A stretch of DNA of 23,470 nucleotides, from assembly GCA_964200185.2 (NCBI GenBank), contig CAXNAD020000243.1, positions 1 to 23,470 of the forward strand. Reading direction: 5' to 3'. Both the position numbers and the translations under genes were made by a program. The notes under the pieces are model-generated. The model had not been told where the DNA came from. It ran no database searches and saw nothing but the letters and a program-made list of their open reading frames with translations. This DNA is from Choristocarpus tenellus KU-1152 (taxonomy: Eukaryota; Phaeophyceae). Shown here piece by piece: positions 1 to 10,700 of the stretch; within the stretch, counting starts at the first letter, position 1, and every line of letters begins with the position of its first letter.

Positions 1-9
1 GCATGGCCA

Positions 10-27
10 CCCCCCCCCCCCCCCCCC
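10..27. repeat. Poly-C homopolymer, 18 nt
   Basis: This is an uninterrupted run of 18 C at the window edge. It is the first of three long poly-C tracts, all on the plus strand. It ends in CAGCG, which resembles a splice acceptor, but no coding exon could be recognised after it. Confidence 0.9.
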
Positions 28-411
28 AGCGAAGTAGAGTAGAATATCAAAAGACAGCTCCACAAGCATATCCCACCAATGTACACACTACCACCGTTAG
101 CCACAGGAACTGACATGCACGAAGAGAGCTCATCCTACCCTCTAGAACAAGGACCACCTCATAAACCACCCTGCAGGCTCATATGCACCTTCTTTCGTTG
201 CTAAAATCTTGTGTTATCAGGTCATGTGGTGTACCTGGCTTCAACGCGCTCGAGCTGTGAGAGGGCAAATACAAACGCAAATTGTGTGTAAGCAGAATGG
301 AAACACGATAGAGATGGGGTGAATTGACAATGGACAGGTGGAGACAACCGTGTAAAAGAGCAATCATAAGATCAAATCCGCTTTATAACTTACACTGATG
401 AAAGGTTTCGA
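28..411. other. Unassigned sequence, no gene recognised
   Basis: Short open frames occur on the minus strand, but none shows a domain, a codon pattern or paired splice sites that would support coding. The segment ends where the 53-bp tandem array begins. Confidence 0.4.
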
Positions 412-622
412 ATTCACGACACGAAAAAAGAATTCAACAAGAACATATATAGCTGTCCAATCAAATTGACGACACGAAAAAAGAAGGCAACAAGAACATA
501 TATAGCTGTCCAATCAAATTGACGACACGAAAAAAGAATTCAACAAGAACATATATAGCTGTCCAATCAAATTCACGACACGAAAAAAAAGGTCAACAAG
601 AACATGAAGGTGTCCAAACAAA
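412..622. repeat. 53-bp tandem repeat, about 4 copies
   Basis: Four successive units begin at about 412, 465, 518 and 571, so the period is exactly 53 bp. Each unit has a CGACACGAAAAAAG core, an A-rich middle with CAACAAGAACATATATAGC, and CTGTCCAATCAAATT at its end. The first three copies are nearly identical; the fourth decays after CAACAAGAACAT. Open frames on both strands here arise only because the repeat lacks stop codons. Confidence 0.93.
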
Positions 623-819
623 AACGGAAAGTGGATGGGAAGGGCAAAAGGCAATAGATAGGCCAAAACTAGGCAAGCACAAGAAAAAGCTCCCAAGACC
701 AGCAACACAACCTCGCAGTCTGGCACTACAAAAGACGACGAATGGGGGCATAAAAATATACTCAACGGCAGTAAATTCAGCCTCTTGCCTCTACCTGCAC
801 TACACCGTACACCACCTTG

Positions 820-1155
820 CTAGACAGTACCACTTCTCCACAACACCCCCACCCCTTCTATCCCAGTACTGGCTGGCTTAAGCCCCACCTTCTCTTTGGC
901 CTTCGCCAGCTTTTCCTCGATTCGAGTCTTCTTCTTCTTCAAGGAAGTGCGTTTTATCTCACGGGCCAGTTCTCGCCCTCTGACCTGAACAGAGAGGCGC
1001 TTGTGAGCGGACATCCTTGCACTCTCTGTACTTGGAGGGGGGACCGACCTTCTAGAAGGGTCGCTCAACAGGATGTCAGACACAGGACACAGGCACACCG
1101 ATACAACTTGAAGTGCTGCTTGTACATCCTTCTCTGAGGAAGGAAGCACCATCAA
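820..1155 (-). CDS. Probable terminal exon of a basic, lysine-rich protein (unknown)
   Basis: The minus strand stays open here and ends in TAG at 820. A good acceptor (CTTCCTTCCTCAG) lies just inside the 5' end near 1142, so this reads best as a last exon. The product has a Ser/Pro-rich stretch, then a strongly basic helical segment with VRGRELAREI, TSLKKKKTRIEEKL and AKAKEKVGLK, of the kind seen in nuclear or nucleolar proteins and coiled coils. A second acceptor (CTCTCTGTTCAG) before VRGREL and a possible donor after AKEK allow shorter exon models. Upstream exons would have to cross the 43-bp repeat and were not found. I do not recognise the family; coding status itself is moderately likely. 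Confidence 0.35.
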   Translation of the reverse strand: MMVLPSSEKDVQAALQVVSVCLCPVSDILLSDPSRRSVPPPSTESARMSAHKRLSVQVRGRELAREIKRTSLKKKKTRIEEKLAKAKEKVGLKPASTGIEGVGVLWRSGTV

Positions 1156-1165
1156 CCAGTTAGAA

Positions 1166-1267
1166 TCCCTTCAAGACCAAACGTTGAGACTTCTGAAATG
1201 TTACAGAGTCCCTTCAAGACCAAACGTTGAGACTTCTGACATGTTACAGAGTCCCTTCAAGACCAAA
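1166..1267. repeat. 43-bp tandem repeat, 2.4 copies
   Basis: Units starting TCCCTTCAAGACCAAACG recur at 1166, 1209 and 1252, a period of 43 bp. The first two copies differ at very few positions (for example TTCTGAAATG against TTCTGACATG), and the third is cut short after GACCAAA. It lies just 5' of the probable basic-protein exon. Confidence 0.92.
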
Positions 1268-2652
1268 GCCATTCACCAACTCTTAGGGTTGCAACCATGG
1301 AACGATTCGCCACGCATCAAAATAACAAATATTCCTTCTGGTTGGGTCATTTAGATAGTAGGGTCTTGACAAGCACAAACAAGTATCAGGGGAGTTAATA
1401 GTATTTTGGTGGCGTGCCAAAGCGTAAGGAATAATTGCCAGGTTTCCTTCGTATCCATCAGCAATTAGTTGGGTACATGGATCTTGCAAAGGGAGTCACT
1501 GAATACAGGCAACATCACATGACTTGCTCAATGCAGGCCTGAAGCCGCCTGGCCGTGCAAAGGATTTAAATTGATTTAATTTGCTGAGTGGTTTTTGAGG
1601 TTGCCAAAGGGTACTGTCAACCCTAGAATATCAAGAGGACTAGACCCATTGTAGTGGAGTCTTGGCATTATACAATGTAACAGCTACTCTTCTATGGCCA
1701 GAGCAGCAACAACTGTATGAATCCCGATTATCCTGTTTATCCTGAGAGCAGTTATCGTTGAGAAAAAAAGTGATGTATATGCGCACTGTCAAGCGCATTC
1801 TACATACCTAGCAACTCTCCGTGGGATGGAGCAAACAAGTATGCTTACAATGGAGGTGATGCATACATGCATACCCACCCAGTGCAAATGTCAATCAAGC
1901 TCTCATTTCAGCAATATCACTCCACTAGATTTTACCAAATCAACTATTTTTTCATATATCAAGACCAGCATCCAGGGCTGATGAGATCAAGAGAGGCCCT
2001 TACTTCCACCACTGATGTGGGGAGCACATAGATGGATAGTATTCCACTTGTCCTAACCCTAACCCTCAAGTCCTTGCAGCCCGTCATTGACAATTAAGAG
2101 TTCAAGGTCACTAAAATTTTCAACAAGGGAAAAAAATCGTTTGGGGGTTGTTCTCCAAGGCTGTTAACTGCATCAGTTGGCTTTCCAACAGTTCTCCTTT
2201 AGTGGCCACAATGTCTACAAACACCAACATCCCCTAAATCTGCCATCTCGAAAATGTCCATGTGAAGTGCATCAAAACGCTTTTGCAGTGATCTCAATAA
2301 CCCAACCAGAGGAAGAATACTTGCAATATAAGTGATAAAAGGTCAAATCAAAGTTGAAGGTGGGGTACCCATGTATACCGCCTGTAATAAAAGACGTTCA
2401 GTAGTATATTCTGGGTTAACCTTTAGCATCAACTTGAACGGAGAAGGTGCGTGAGTGATATGTACAGATCATTGCTTGGATTAGGATCAAATAATCATAC
2501 GACACATTTTGGTGAGTTGCAAGGCTGCACGGCTAATGGTAAATGGTGAGGGGGGAGAAGGAATGTCTACGATAGCTGAGAACCCAAACAACCCTGGGGT
2601 TAGAGGATACTGTAGATATCCCCTACCTACTGCTGTAATAAACTAATCTCAG
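1268..2652. other. Intergenic sequence without a supportable gene
   Basis: The region is AT-rich with frequent stops in all frames. A minus-strand open frame at 1283-1489 has no recognisable domain. A short telomere-like motif lies at 2052-2066. Nothing else could be assigned. Confidence 0.4.
2052..2066. repeat. Short telomere-like motif (CCCTAA)2.5
   Basis: CCTAACCCTAACCCT is two and a half units of the CCCTAA/TTAGGG telomere repeat found in many eukaryotes. It is short enough to be chance. A similar motif occurs at 9181-9195. Confidence 0.5.
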
Positions 2653-3364
2653 TCACTTCACCTGTATATCGTTGAGCGAGATCTTCTCCTGGTTCTGGAA
2701 GCATCTTGCCGCCATCTGCTGCTCGTTGTTACTGTTAATCATCTTGGTGGTTTTCTGAATTTCGGTTAGTGGATGTGGGATGCGAGCAAGGGGGATTGAG
2801 AGACCACCTGCCGAAGTATTTTTCGTGCTTCTAGGAGGAGAGCTCGAGGTTTTTCGTGGGCATTCACCTGTCCACCGAAACGCCTTCCCAGAGTTCAATG
2901 CCAAAACAAAAACAGCTCCCACGACTTGCGCAATTGAAGATATAGACGATGTAACCAATGATACCGCTACTTTCAGTTCAAGAATTGTAATCTCGCCTCT
3001 TCTTGCTTGGCAGCCTCTCGCAACTTCGACTGCTTGGGCATCACGTTGAAAGCTATGGAGGTTCAAGATACATGGTTTAGAAGGGCAAGTTGTTGAGCAA
3101 GAGAGGAGCGAGGGTAAGATGCCATGTGTACATCGACTAAGCCACCTACGATGGATATGGAAGATAAACTAGCACTTTTCCATCCCTCTCCGCATTTGGG
3201 GCAAGCACATTCACCGTATCAGGAGATAACTCACAGCCCTTTTTAGCCGCCGTCTTGCCCTTGTTGACCGTCCTGTTAGACTTGGAGACAACCTTTCCTC
3301 CCTTTCCAGCCTTTCCTTTCACCTTGAGCGCCTTTTTTCTCGCCTTATACCCACCTTGAGCCAT
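2653..3364 (-). CDS. UPF0390-like small basic protein, 3 exons (95 aa)
   Basis: Rebuilt model: exons 3364-3235, 3052-2997 and 2754-2653, stop TGA. Exon 1 ends after the first base of a codon at a GTGAGT donor; exon 2 starts after CCATAG with the two missing bases. Exon 2 ends in phase 0 before GCGAGA, and exon 3 starts in phase 0 after AAATTCAG. The product opens with MAQGGYKARKKALK and a Lys/Gly-rich stretch, continues with NVMPKQSKLREAAKQEE, and ends with MINSNNEQQMAARCF and a short polar tail. The MAQG start, basic N-terminal half, PK-containing middle, late acidic/Ala helix and length near 95 residues match what is known of UPF0390 (DUF2462, the human C19orf53 type), small basic eukaryotic proteins of poorly defined role. 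The family call rests on pattern only. The weak point is intron 2, which needs a GC donor: GT donors nearby fall beyond an in-frame TGA. Confidence 0.5.
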
Positions 3365-4894
3365 GGTAAAAGGTGCCGTCTATTCAGAGGCAGAGTTACG
3401 CAAGGAGTGGTCACCTTGTTTTGAAAGTCCTTGTTGATCGGAGTGTTATGCATCTCTTCACCCGTCCATCCGTCCATCCATTTTTTTGTGTTCACATCTA
3501 TCTCAACAACTTCGTTCCTGTTTCACAATTTTCTCAGTCGTTTCCACGTTTCAGTGAGAATGAGGAAGGAGTAGAGAGTAGTCATCCTCACTCGTCCTGC
3601 ACTGCAATGATCTGCGATGTGCAACTAAATAGGGAAAGAGTGTAGTTGTAGCGGACAGAACAACGTACTCCGTCTGAACGGGTTACAGTAACTTAGAGAT
3701 TAGTAATCATGCACGTCTGGTTATGATGAAGATGATATTTGTGGTTGGTATAGTTTCTGAGGTGGTAGTGAGTGGTGATTGGTGGGCATCTGTTTGAAAT
3801 CCTTCAAGCAAAACTATTTCGTATCTTTTTATTCGAATCAAGTAAAATATCTTCCACCTCGGTCTGTACAAAACACTTCCTCTGCCCTCCATAACATCAC
3901 CCTCAAGTCCCATTCACTAACCTATGCCAGAGAAGGACAACAACTACAACAACAGTAGTAGAATCAATAAAACCCTTTGAGTCTATCTATCTATAGCTGC
4001 AATAGGAGGAAGATATATAGATGTTCACATGATTCGGGTGGAGAGGTAGTGGGCGATGGTTAGTATATATATGGAGTGAAGATGTCCTCAATTTCTATCA
4101 CGAGACAGAAGTTGAGCGTGTGGTCTTCTCGACTAACTGTGCGGTAGGAAGAAGTAGAAGGTACAACCAATAAACCTTTCTGAGATTGACAATACAAAGG
4201 ACCTCTCACTACGTTTAGCTGGTTGCGCTAGAGATAGTGGTATCAACACACACAACACAACATATTGCGTAGTAGAACCTATATTTGCGCATTACTCTGG
4301 CTTGCTGAAGGAGTAGTAAGTGTTCAGGATAGTGTAAATCCCTGCGTCATCAAAGACAGTTCTCATCTTCATTCTTCAAGAAGACTGTAACTATATATTT
4401 AATGGGGATGACAACGTATAAAATATCATTTTTTGGCGAGTAGACCTCTCCTTAAATAGGGAATGTTGTGGAACAAATACACCTATTGGTTCGACGCGAC
4501 AAAGAGAGTATCATTCTTCTCGTAAGAGCACCCCAGAAGCTGTAAAGAAGATCAGTGCAAATTTTTACATCCCAAAAACTTAGGACTGCTCCAGACTTGT
4601 TGACTTGGTCCACTACTGTCTACTATTGTGATCCGTGCACACAATGTACGGTTCATTATTTCGTTCCTGGGTTTCTGTCTTGTCTTTCCTGCATTGTCCT
4701 CTACTCCCTCCATCAGCCTTTCTATTATACTATAATTAGGGATATTGTTATTTTTTATTGTTGCTATGAATACTCTTGGTATGACATTTAACAAACAGGA
4801 GTAGCTACACACTACTACTATAGTATCTTACTATTACTTACTTGGTTCTTTTGACCTTGACCTCTGCATTCTTCGATCCCATTCATCAGAGTCG
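3365..4894. other. Intergenic sequence, no gene recognised
   Basis: This AT-rich stretch has only short, scattered open frames. It includes the upstream region of the small basic gene whose ATG is at 3364, and minor ATCT tetranucleotide repetition near 3983. No promoter element could be assigned with confidence. Confidence 0.4.
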
Positions 4895-5140
4895 AAGTAT
4901 CTTAGAGGGTAGATCCGCGTCCAATTGGGGGCCAGAATCCAATATTGTGATTTTGATGTAATTTTGGCTATCATGTTTGTCAGGAAGTGTCAATATCCTT
5001 GCTCCAGACACACCTATTCATAACGTATACATTTTACCTAATCTGAAACATTTCAGAGTAAGAAAATGTCGTAAAATAACCGTGGGAAGCCAAGTCCCAA
5101 ACGGACAAACAGGACAAAACTCGTACCCTCTAAGATACTT
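4895..5140. mobile_element. MITE-like element, copy A (17-bp perfect terminal inverted repeats)
   Basis: The segment is bounded by AAGTATCTTAGAGGGTA at 4895-4911 and its exact reverse complement at 5124-5140. It is 246 bp long and carries no coding frame of note. Its interior matches, in reverse complement, the segment at 7523-7745 along nearly its whole length. Shared blocks include GATTTTGATGTAATTTTGGC, GTGTCAATATCCTTGCT and GACAAACAGG. Terminal inverted repeats, small size, no coding capacity and a second diverged copy are the hallmarks of a miniature inverted-repeat transposable element. A TA dinucleotide sits just inside each end (AAG-TA-TCTTAG and CTAAGA-TA-CTT), which would fit a Tc1/mariner-type TA target duplication, but this is not proven. 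Confidence 0.75.
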
Positions 5141-7522
5141 TCACTCATCAACATCATCATGTGTACAACAGTAGTAGGGAGTACGAAGATGAGCTCTCTA
5201 TTTATCTCTTTGTCTTCCTCCCTCTATTTCGTTTTTGCGTAGGGAGCTGCTCTTTGTTCTCACGGGAAATGTATGAATGTGTGTGTGCAGTTGATACTGA
5301 TTGATTGATTCGTGCTACTATGCGGCACAATTTTAAAATCAAGCAACGCTCTCAACGATTTCCTGTGGCGTTGATGTTGCTGTGGACTTGACTTGTTTGC
5401 ATTCTGACAATAATTCATTCTTATCTATTTTTTCTCATTATTTCTGTGTACCTGAGAACAACTGACTCTAGCCAAGAAGTAGAGGGATAAATATCAAATC
5501 AAGAAATATGCTCGTCCTTCTTGTAGAATGAAACTATCCCTCTAGCACATGCTCATGGACATTATTGTTTAACACCACGTTACCTACATGGAAGGGTCCT
5601 TGCTGACTGCACTCCCATTCAAAGCAAGCATGAGGAGAATGTGTATGTTTGGAAGAGAGAGCTCAAAAGGACCGCATATCAGAACTAAATAAACAGGATT
5701 CCTTCAAGAAGAATGGCTAGCCCAAAGCGAAACATTTCACATTAGTGTGTCACCATGGTATTGTTGTAGTAGTGGGCATCAGTATATTTGGAAACCTAAT
5801 CGTTGCATCATGCACCCTTCACCCCTCCAATCAATCATACTTTTTTTGGTGCTACAATAGAACTAAACCACACTATCTTTTGCTCCCAATTATTTTTACA
5901 GTATTGTTTCACTTCAAAGATTTTTTATTGTGTAAGGCACACAGAGTATTCATTTTATTGAGTATACCTTTAATGCACAATAGTAAAGTACGTGTTTGAT
6001 GCCTTGCTATGGCCAACAAATTTGAAAATAGTACCTTCAACATCGTAAGCCAGTCTTCAATAAACGTGGATGCATAAGGGAAGACTGGTCCTTAAGAGGT
6101 CCCTTGTATAATTTTCCCTCATACATACCTTCAAGCTCTCAATCTTGCTTTTGCATATTCAGGGAACCTAAAACTGCTGAGCAATTTCAGGGTGCTGTGG
6201 TCCTAATGCCCAGGACTTTGGTTAATAAAGAGACACGAGCAAACTTCTCCACACATGTACCTCAAGTGTCATTCCTCCCATTCCAGACGCCAAGGAATTA
6301 ATGCTATATAAATGGAGATTCTAATGCTCTGGCAGGCCTTTACAAAAAAATTAGTCCCGAAGCAGTAAATAGAAAGCAGTCTCATTGCATCTCCACCATC
6401 CACCTGGTTACAAACAGCAAAAAGTCACTTTGTGATGTGATGCACCCAAGCTAATGCAAGGAACCCTTAGCACTAGGCCTTCAAAATGTAGTTTAATGTG
6501 CTTTAATACTATTGGGTTCTTCCACAAGGTCAATTGGCAGATGTATTTATCTTAGTTGGGGCAGTCCATCCCTCCCTTTTGCCCTGTAGTCAGGTTTTCA
6601 AGTATTGCTCCCTCCCACCAGGGTGCAGGTCTGTCAAAAAATGGATAGTGCATCATGAAGACCCTCCTTTCTCTTGCATCGATGAACCAAAGAAGACCTT
6701 TCTGTCATTGCTTCCCCCTCCCTATGCCTCAATGAGTAGAAAATGAACAGTTAACATCAATGCGGTGTCAGGAGGGCATCCATTGGCCCTGCCCCTGGTG
6801 GTGTTCGGTACAGGCCTTTTGGCGGTGGTAGGCCCCAGCATTGAGTGGAGTTGCCAGAGCCCTGCAACTCTGATGCAAGCACCTTGCAAGAGCAGGGGAA
6901 TTGATGCACATTGGTCGAGCAGGTTGTGAAAATGCAAAGCAGTGAGAAAGAAGGAAAGGTTTCCAATTAAAAAAACTTCAGGGCAGATATTAAAATTCAG
7001 ATATACCCTGGTTATCACACAGCTGCCCAACAAATAGTGAGGCGTACTCCTTGGTTCAAATGTACTCCAATAGTCTTAGTTGTGGATGCCAGGAATGGAA
7101 TTCCCTTATAAAGAGATGGTATGTGAGAGAATGTCTTATAAAGAGATGCTTGAGTGAAATCTTAGATTCCGCTTATTCATTGCCAATGACACACTTTCTG
7201 TTTTGTAGTGGGAGATAGATCATGGGATCATGAGGCAGAACTCAGAAGTAGTTCAGACTCCATCAAGTGAGTGTAGGGTGCAAAAGTTGCTTTAATTTCT
7301 ATTGGACCATGGTGCAAGTGGTTGTAAGGGTGGAGCTGGTACACAATCCAGGCATTATCTCATCCTTAGCTTTTGCTGTGGTTAACAAGGAATTGATTCC
7401 TTGATATAAAAATAGTACTACATTTCGAGAATAGGCAATAAGTCTTGCTACAAAACCAGCTGTTCTCGACTCTGTACAACCTCAAAGTACTGTATATATG
7501 GCCAAGGAGAACCGATCCAAAG
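5141..7522. other. Intergenic sequence between the two MITE-like copies
   Basis: No open frame here shows a recognisable domain or paired splice sites. Open frames at 5745-5999 and 6534-6746 (plus) and 6722-7033 (minus) look like chance. A 14-bp motif CTTATAAAGAGATG occurs twice, 30 bp apart, at 7105 and 7135. No transposase-like sequence was seen between the copies. Confidence 0.4.
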
Positions 7523-7745
7523 CATTACAGAGGGTAGGAGTTTACCCCTGTTTGTCTGTTTGGGGCTTCGCTTCCCACGTGTTTTTTATGCCCCTTTTCG
7601 GTTTTCTGTGTTTCAGAGTAAGTAAAATGTACATGGCTAAGCAAGGATATTGACACTTGCTAACAAACACGATAGCCAAAATTACATCAAAATCGCAACA
7701 TTGGACTTACGACCCTGAAAGGACGCAGCCCTGCCCTCTTAAATG
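7523..7745. mobile_element. MITE-like element, copy B (inverted relative to copy A)
   Basis: The reverse complement of this segment aligns with 4895-5140 from end to end with many substitutions and small indels. Shared blocks include GATTTTGATGTAATTTTGGC and GTGTCAATATCCTTGCT. Its own ends are degenerate inverted repeats (ACAGAGGGTAGG on the left, CCTGCCCTCTT on the right), so it looks older or more damaged than copy A. It lies only about 50 bp beyond the predicted stop codon of the repeat-protein gene. Confidence 0.7.
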
Positions 7746-7791
7746 ATTTGGATCAGCCCAGCAACAGCATCACTTGGGTAAAGTAGTACCT

Positions 7792-10700
7792 TCAGAGGAG
7801 GGCAGGGAAAGCACCAACAGAGAGGTGTAGTAATGCCCCCATTATGTCAGAGAGCAGTGTGGTAGAATGAACTACTTCGATGCTAATACCAGGGAGTCCC
7901 TGGATAAATTGCTGGTCACATGGGTCTAGCATAAGGATGGTTGCTATTTTCTAGTCCACAACCATACACAACCCTGAACAGGAGAGATATTTTCGTCCCC
8001 TACTGACAGCTACAGACACAGCAGGAACATGTACTCTTCCACACAAGTTTTCCACAGGTAATCATTACAAGCATTCGGAGATAGATAGGACCTTGGTCCA
8101 ATCCTTCCACATCACATTCTATTCACTTTTGCAAACCAAACTTCCACTGAGCCTCCGATGAATCTCACCATGGGACCAGCCCAACACCTTTTTGGTCTTA
8201 CCACAAGTCCTCAACCCAAACCCAATTCCCTCACCCTGTTCCGAAACCCCACGAGCACAGCTCTGATAGTGTCCACCACAAGAGATGTGCATGCTTTAAT
8301 AATCCCAGGGGTTTCATCCCTCAGTTCTCCATCATCCATGTAGCTATTGTCGCTATTGCCGAACTGTTTGCTCCCCCAGTTGCCTGTATCTGCTGGCAAT
8401 GCAGCTTGCAGAAGGGGTAAGGATGACCTACAAAATCGGAGGGCAGATTCCCTGGGTTTTTCATTTGCCTGTGTGTGTATGTGTGTGTGTGTGAGGTCAG
8501 TCATGGTACATGGAAACATTTTTCTGTTGAATTAAAGTTATCCATGAGACCATTGCTTTAGGCTGTTGTGAATATTAAATCCCTTTTTTCTATTGCTTGA
8601 TTCTGAAACTGCTACAAAGTTGTGCCAGGACATAGTTATTCAATGGTATTACTGCTGTCATCACTATTTTCATTGAAATATTACTACTCCGGAGTATTCT
8701 TCTACAGTTGCTCGCATTACATATATCTTAAAAATCGAGAGGGGCAGGAATGTATCAGGAACAGTCCAAGGGATGGCGTTTACACTGCGACTACCACTCA
8801 GCAGTTGAGACTCGAGGAGGGACTCCGTGTGCTCATTGGAAAAGAAACTGATATGGCGAGCAGCCAACGCCATGTCAAGGTGTTGGAGATCCCTATTCTT
8901 TGCTTGATAATCATGTACACAAACTTGTCCTTCCTATGGGCATATAGGGGGAAGTCATAAGCCTAACACCTAACACTGTAGGAGGTGCAAATAGATCGAG
9001 GTGCAAATAGATCAAGGTAGCATCAATTGCTATCGGGAAGAGGTGATGAGGTGATCCATCGTCCAGATGGAGACAGGGTGATCAGTGGAGGTAAAAGTAC
9101 ACTCATTCAGTCCTTTTTTCGAGCAGACACTCACTGGTCTATCTCCGGCTTATAGCATGTCGCAACTTGTACCACGGTTGTAACCCTAACCCTAATTCAG
9201 ACTACCTTGAGTTCTCTTCATGTCCTTCCTCACCCTGAAGTCAGCATACATAGTTTCTCCTTTGATGGTGATAGGGACACTAAAGGTGAAGAAATCTTCT
9301 TCGCTGTCACTGTTTGTCATGGATGGTGGAGGGGAGAACAGTTCAATATTCCTTCCCTGCTCCCCATCACTCTTGTACTGCCCAGTGGCATGGACTGCTA
9401 GGGCCCGTGCAGCAATGTCTTTTACCTGGGAGGATTTAAGGAGTTTAAGTTCGGTGACAATGTTGGTGGGGAGAACAAGGATGACAAAAGCCTTAACCAA
9501 GCACAGACAAATGTTCAAATGAAAATGACTGGGCAAGCGGCGCCAGCAGCCTAGGCAAAACTACAACATGTACAGATACAAAACCTGCCAAAAAATAGTT
9601 AACTGACAGAGGAATGAAGTGTATGTCGAAAACAAATGACACAACGTGACTAATAATAGTGCTTGAAGCTATCGTGTTTGAAGCTGTAATAATAACACCT
9701 TGATGTTCTGAGGTCGGCATGTATACTGTATAACATCTTTGGACAGTGTGACGATCAACGGTGGCATTACCTTATGAGGTGTTCTCACAAGTTTATTTTC
9801 CTTTGTTGACTTGTCTGAAAGACACTTGGAGCCCATATTATCAAGAGTGTATGCTGAATAGGGCAACACATGCAGCGCATTTCCTCTACTATTATTACAC
9901 ATGTTATCCAGCATAAACCCTGCAATCAATTTTCTCCTCTATGACACATGCTGTCCAACAAGTCTTGGACCCATTTCCATCTACAGTACATATTGTCCAC
10001 ACAACTCTCTGCAGTCTGTAATGCTAAATGGAGCTGTATCATGCAACCATGACATTGCCTGAGGTGTGAAGAAACTAGATATATCTATACATGGAGTACA
10101 ATATGTATTACTAGTGCGTGCTACAGAATATATGTCTTGGTCGCAAAGCGTGGACACATGGTGATGTCTACTTCAAGTGTCAGTTTTTCCTGAGCACTTT
10201 AACACAGGAAGTCGGCTGTAGCATAGGATGCAAAACAACAGAAAGTCATATACTGCACTTTGAACTATTTGCTACCTATGGGTGGACCGAGTTGAAATTC
10301 TTTACTCTACCTGCTGCAATCTAGGACCTTGGCAGCTCAGCGTTCTATAGGCAAGGCCTGGTGGCATCAATAATCCCCAAGGTGTACAAACATAACACTC
10401 AAAGGACAGTTGTCCTGTATATTTTGGGGACGATACCTGAGACACACAGTCCTCCAAGGCAGAACCTCCATCAGACAAGTTTAACTCTGGCTGGTTGCAC
10501 AGCTTGCTTGCCATGTCTCCAGGGGTAGTACTGTGCATCACCGCCAGTCCTATTTTTACACCATTAATGTTTAGGGGGACATTGAATAAGGTCCTCCCAT
10601 TGTCGTCAGCTAATCGTAGCTCCTCACTCAGCTCATCCACACGCTTGAGTTGCTCTTGTTGTACTTCGAGACGGTTTCTGGCCATGGCCTTTTCTTCCTC

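Noticed and set aside
519-881. Plus-strand 120-codon open frame
   Set aside because: It is mostly translated 53-bp tandem repeat and shows no domain; the open frame follows from repeat composition.
1283-1489. Minus-strand 68-codon open frame, possible upstream exon of the basic protein
   Set aside because: No recognisable domain and no phase-matched splice pair to the exon at 820-1155.
6722-7033. Minus-strand open frame of about 103 codons between the two MITE-like copies
   Set aside because: No transposase or other motif, a second minus frame is equally open, and there is no splice support.
8622-8960. Plus-strand 112-codon open frame
   Set aside because: It is antisense to exon 7 of the repeat-protein gene, which has matching phases and module motifs.
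9121-9192. Minus-strand TVVQVATCY stretch resembling the VAKTFC motif
   Set aside because: No acceptor gives it the right phase after exon 6, and it overlaps the telomere-like motif. The exon at 8933-8784 joins exon 6 in phase.
9669-9929. Minus-strand frame with PPLIVTLSKDVIQYT, resembling a module strand
   Set aside because: It lies in the 1011-nt intron 5, and joining exon 5 directly to exon 6 already gives a continuous helix. It might still be an alternative exon.
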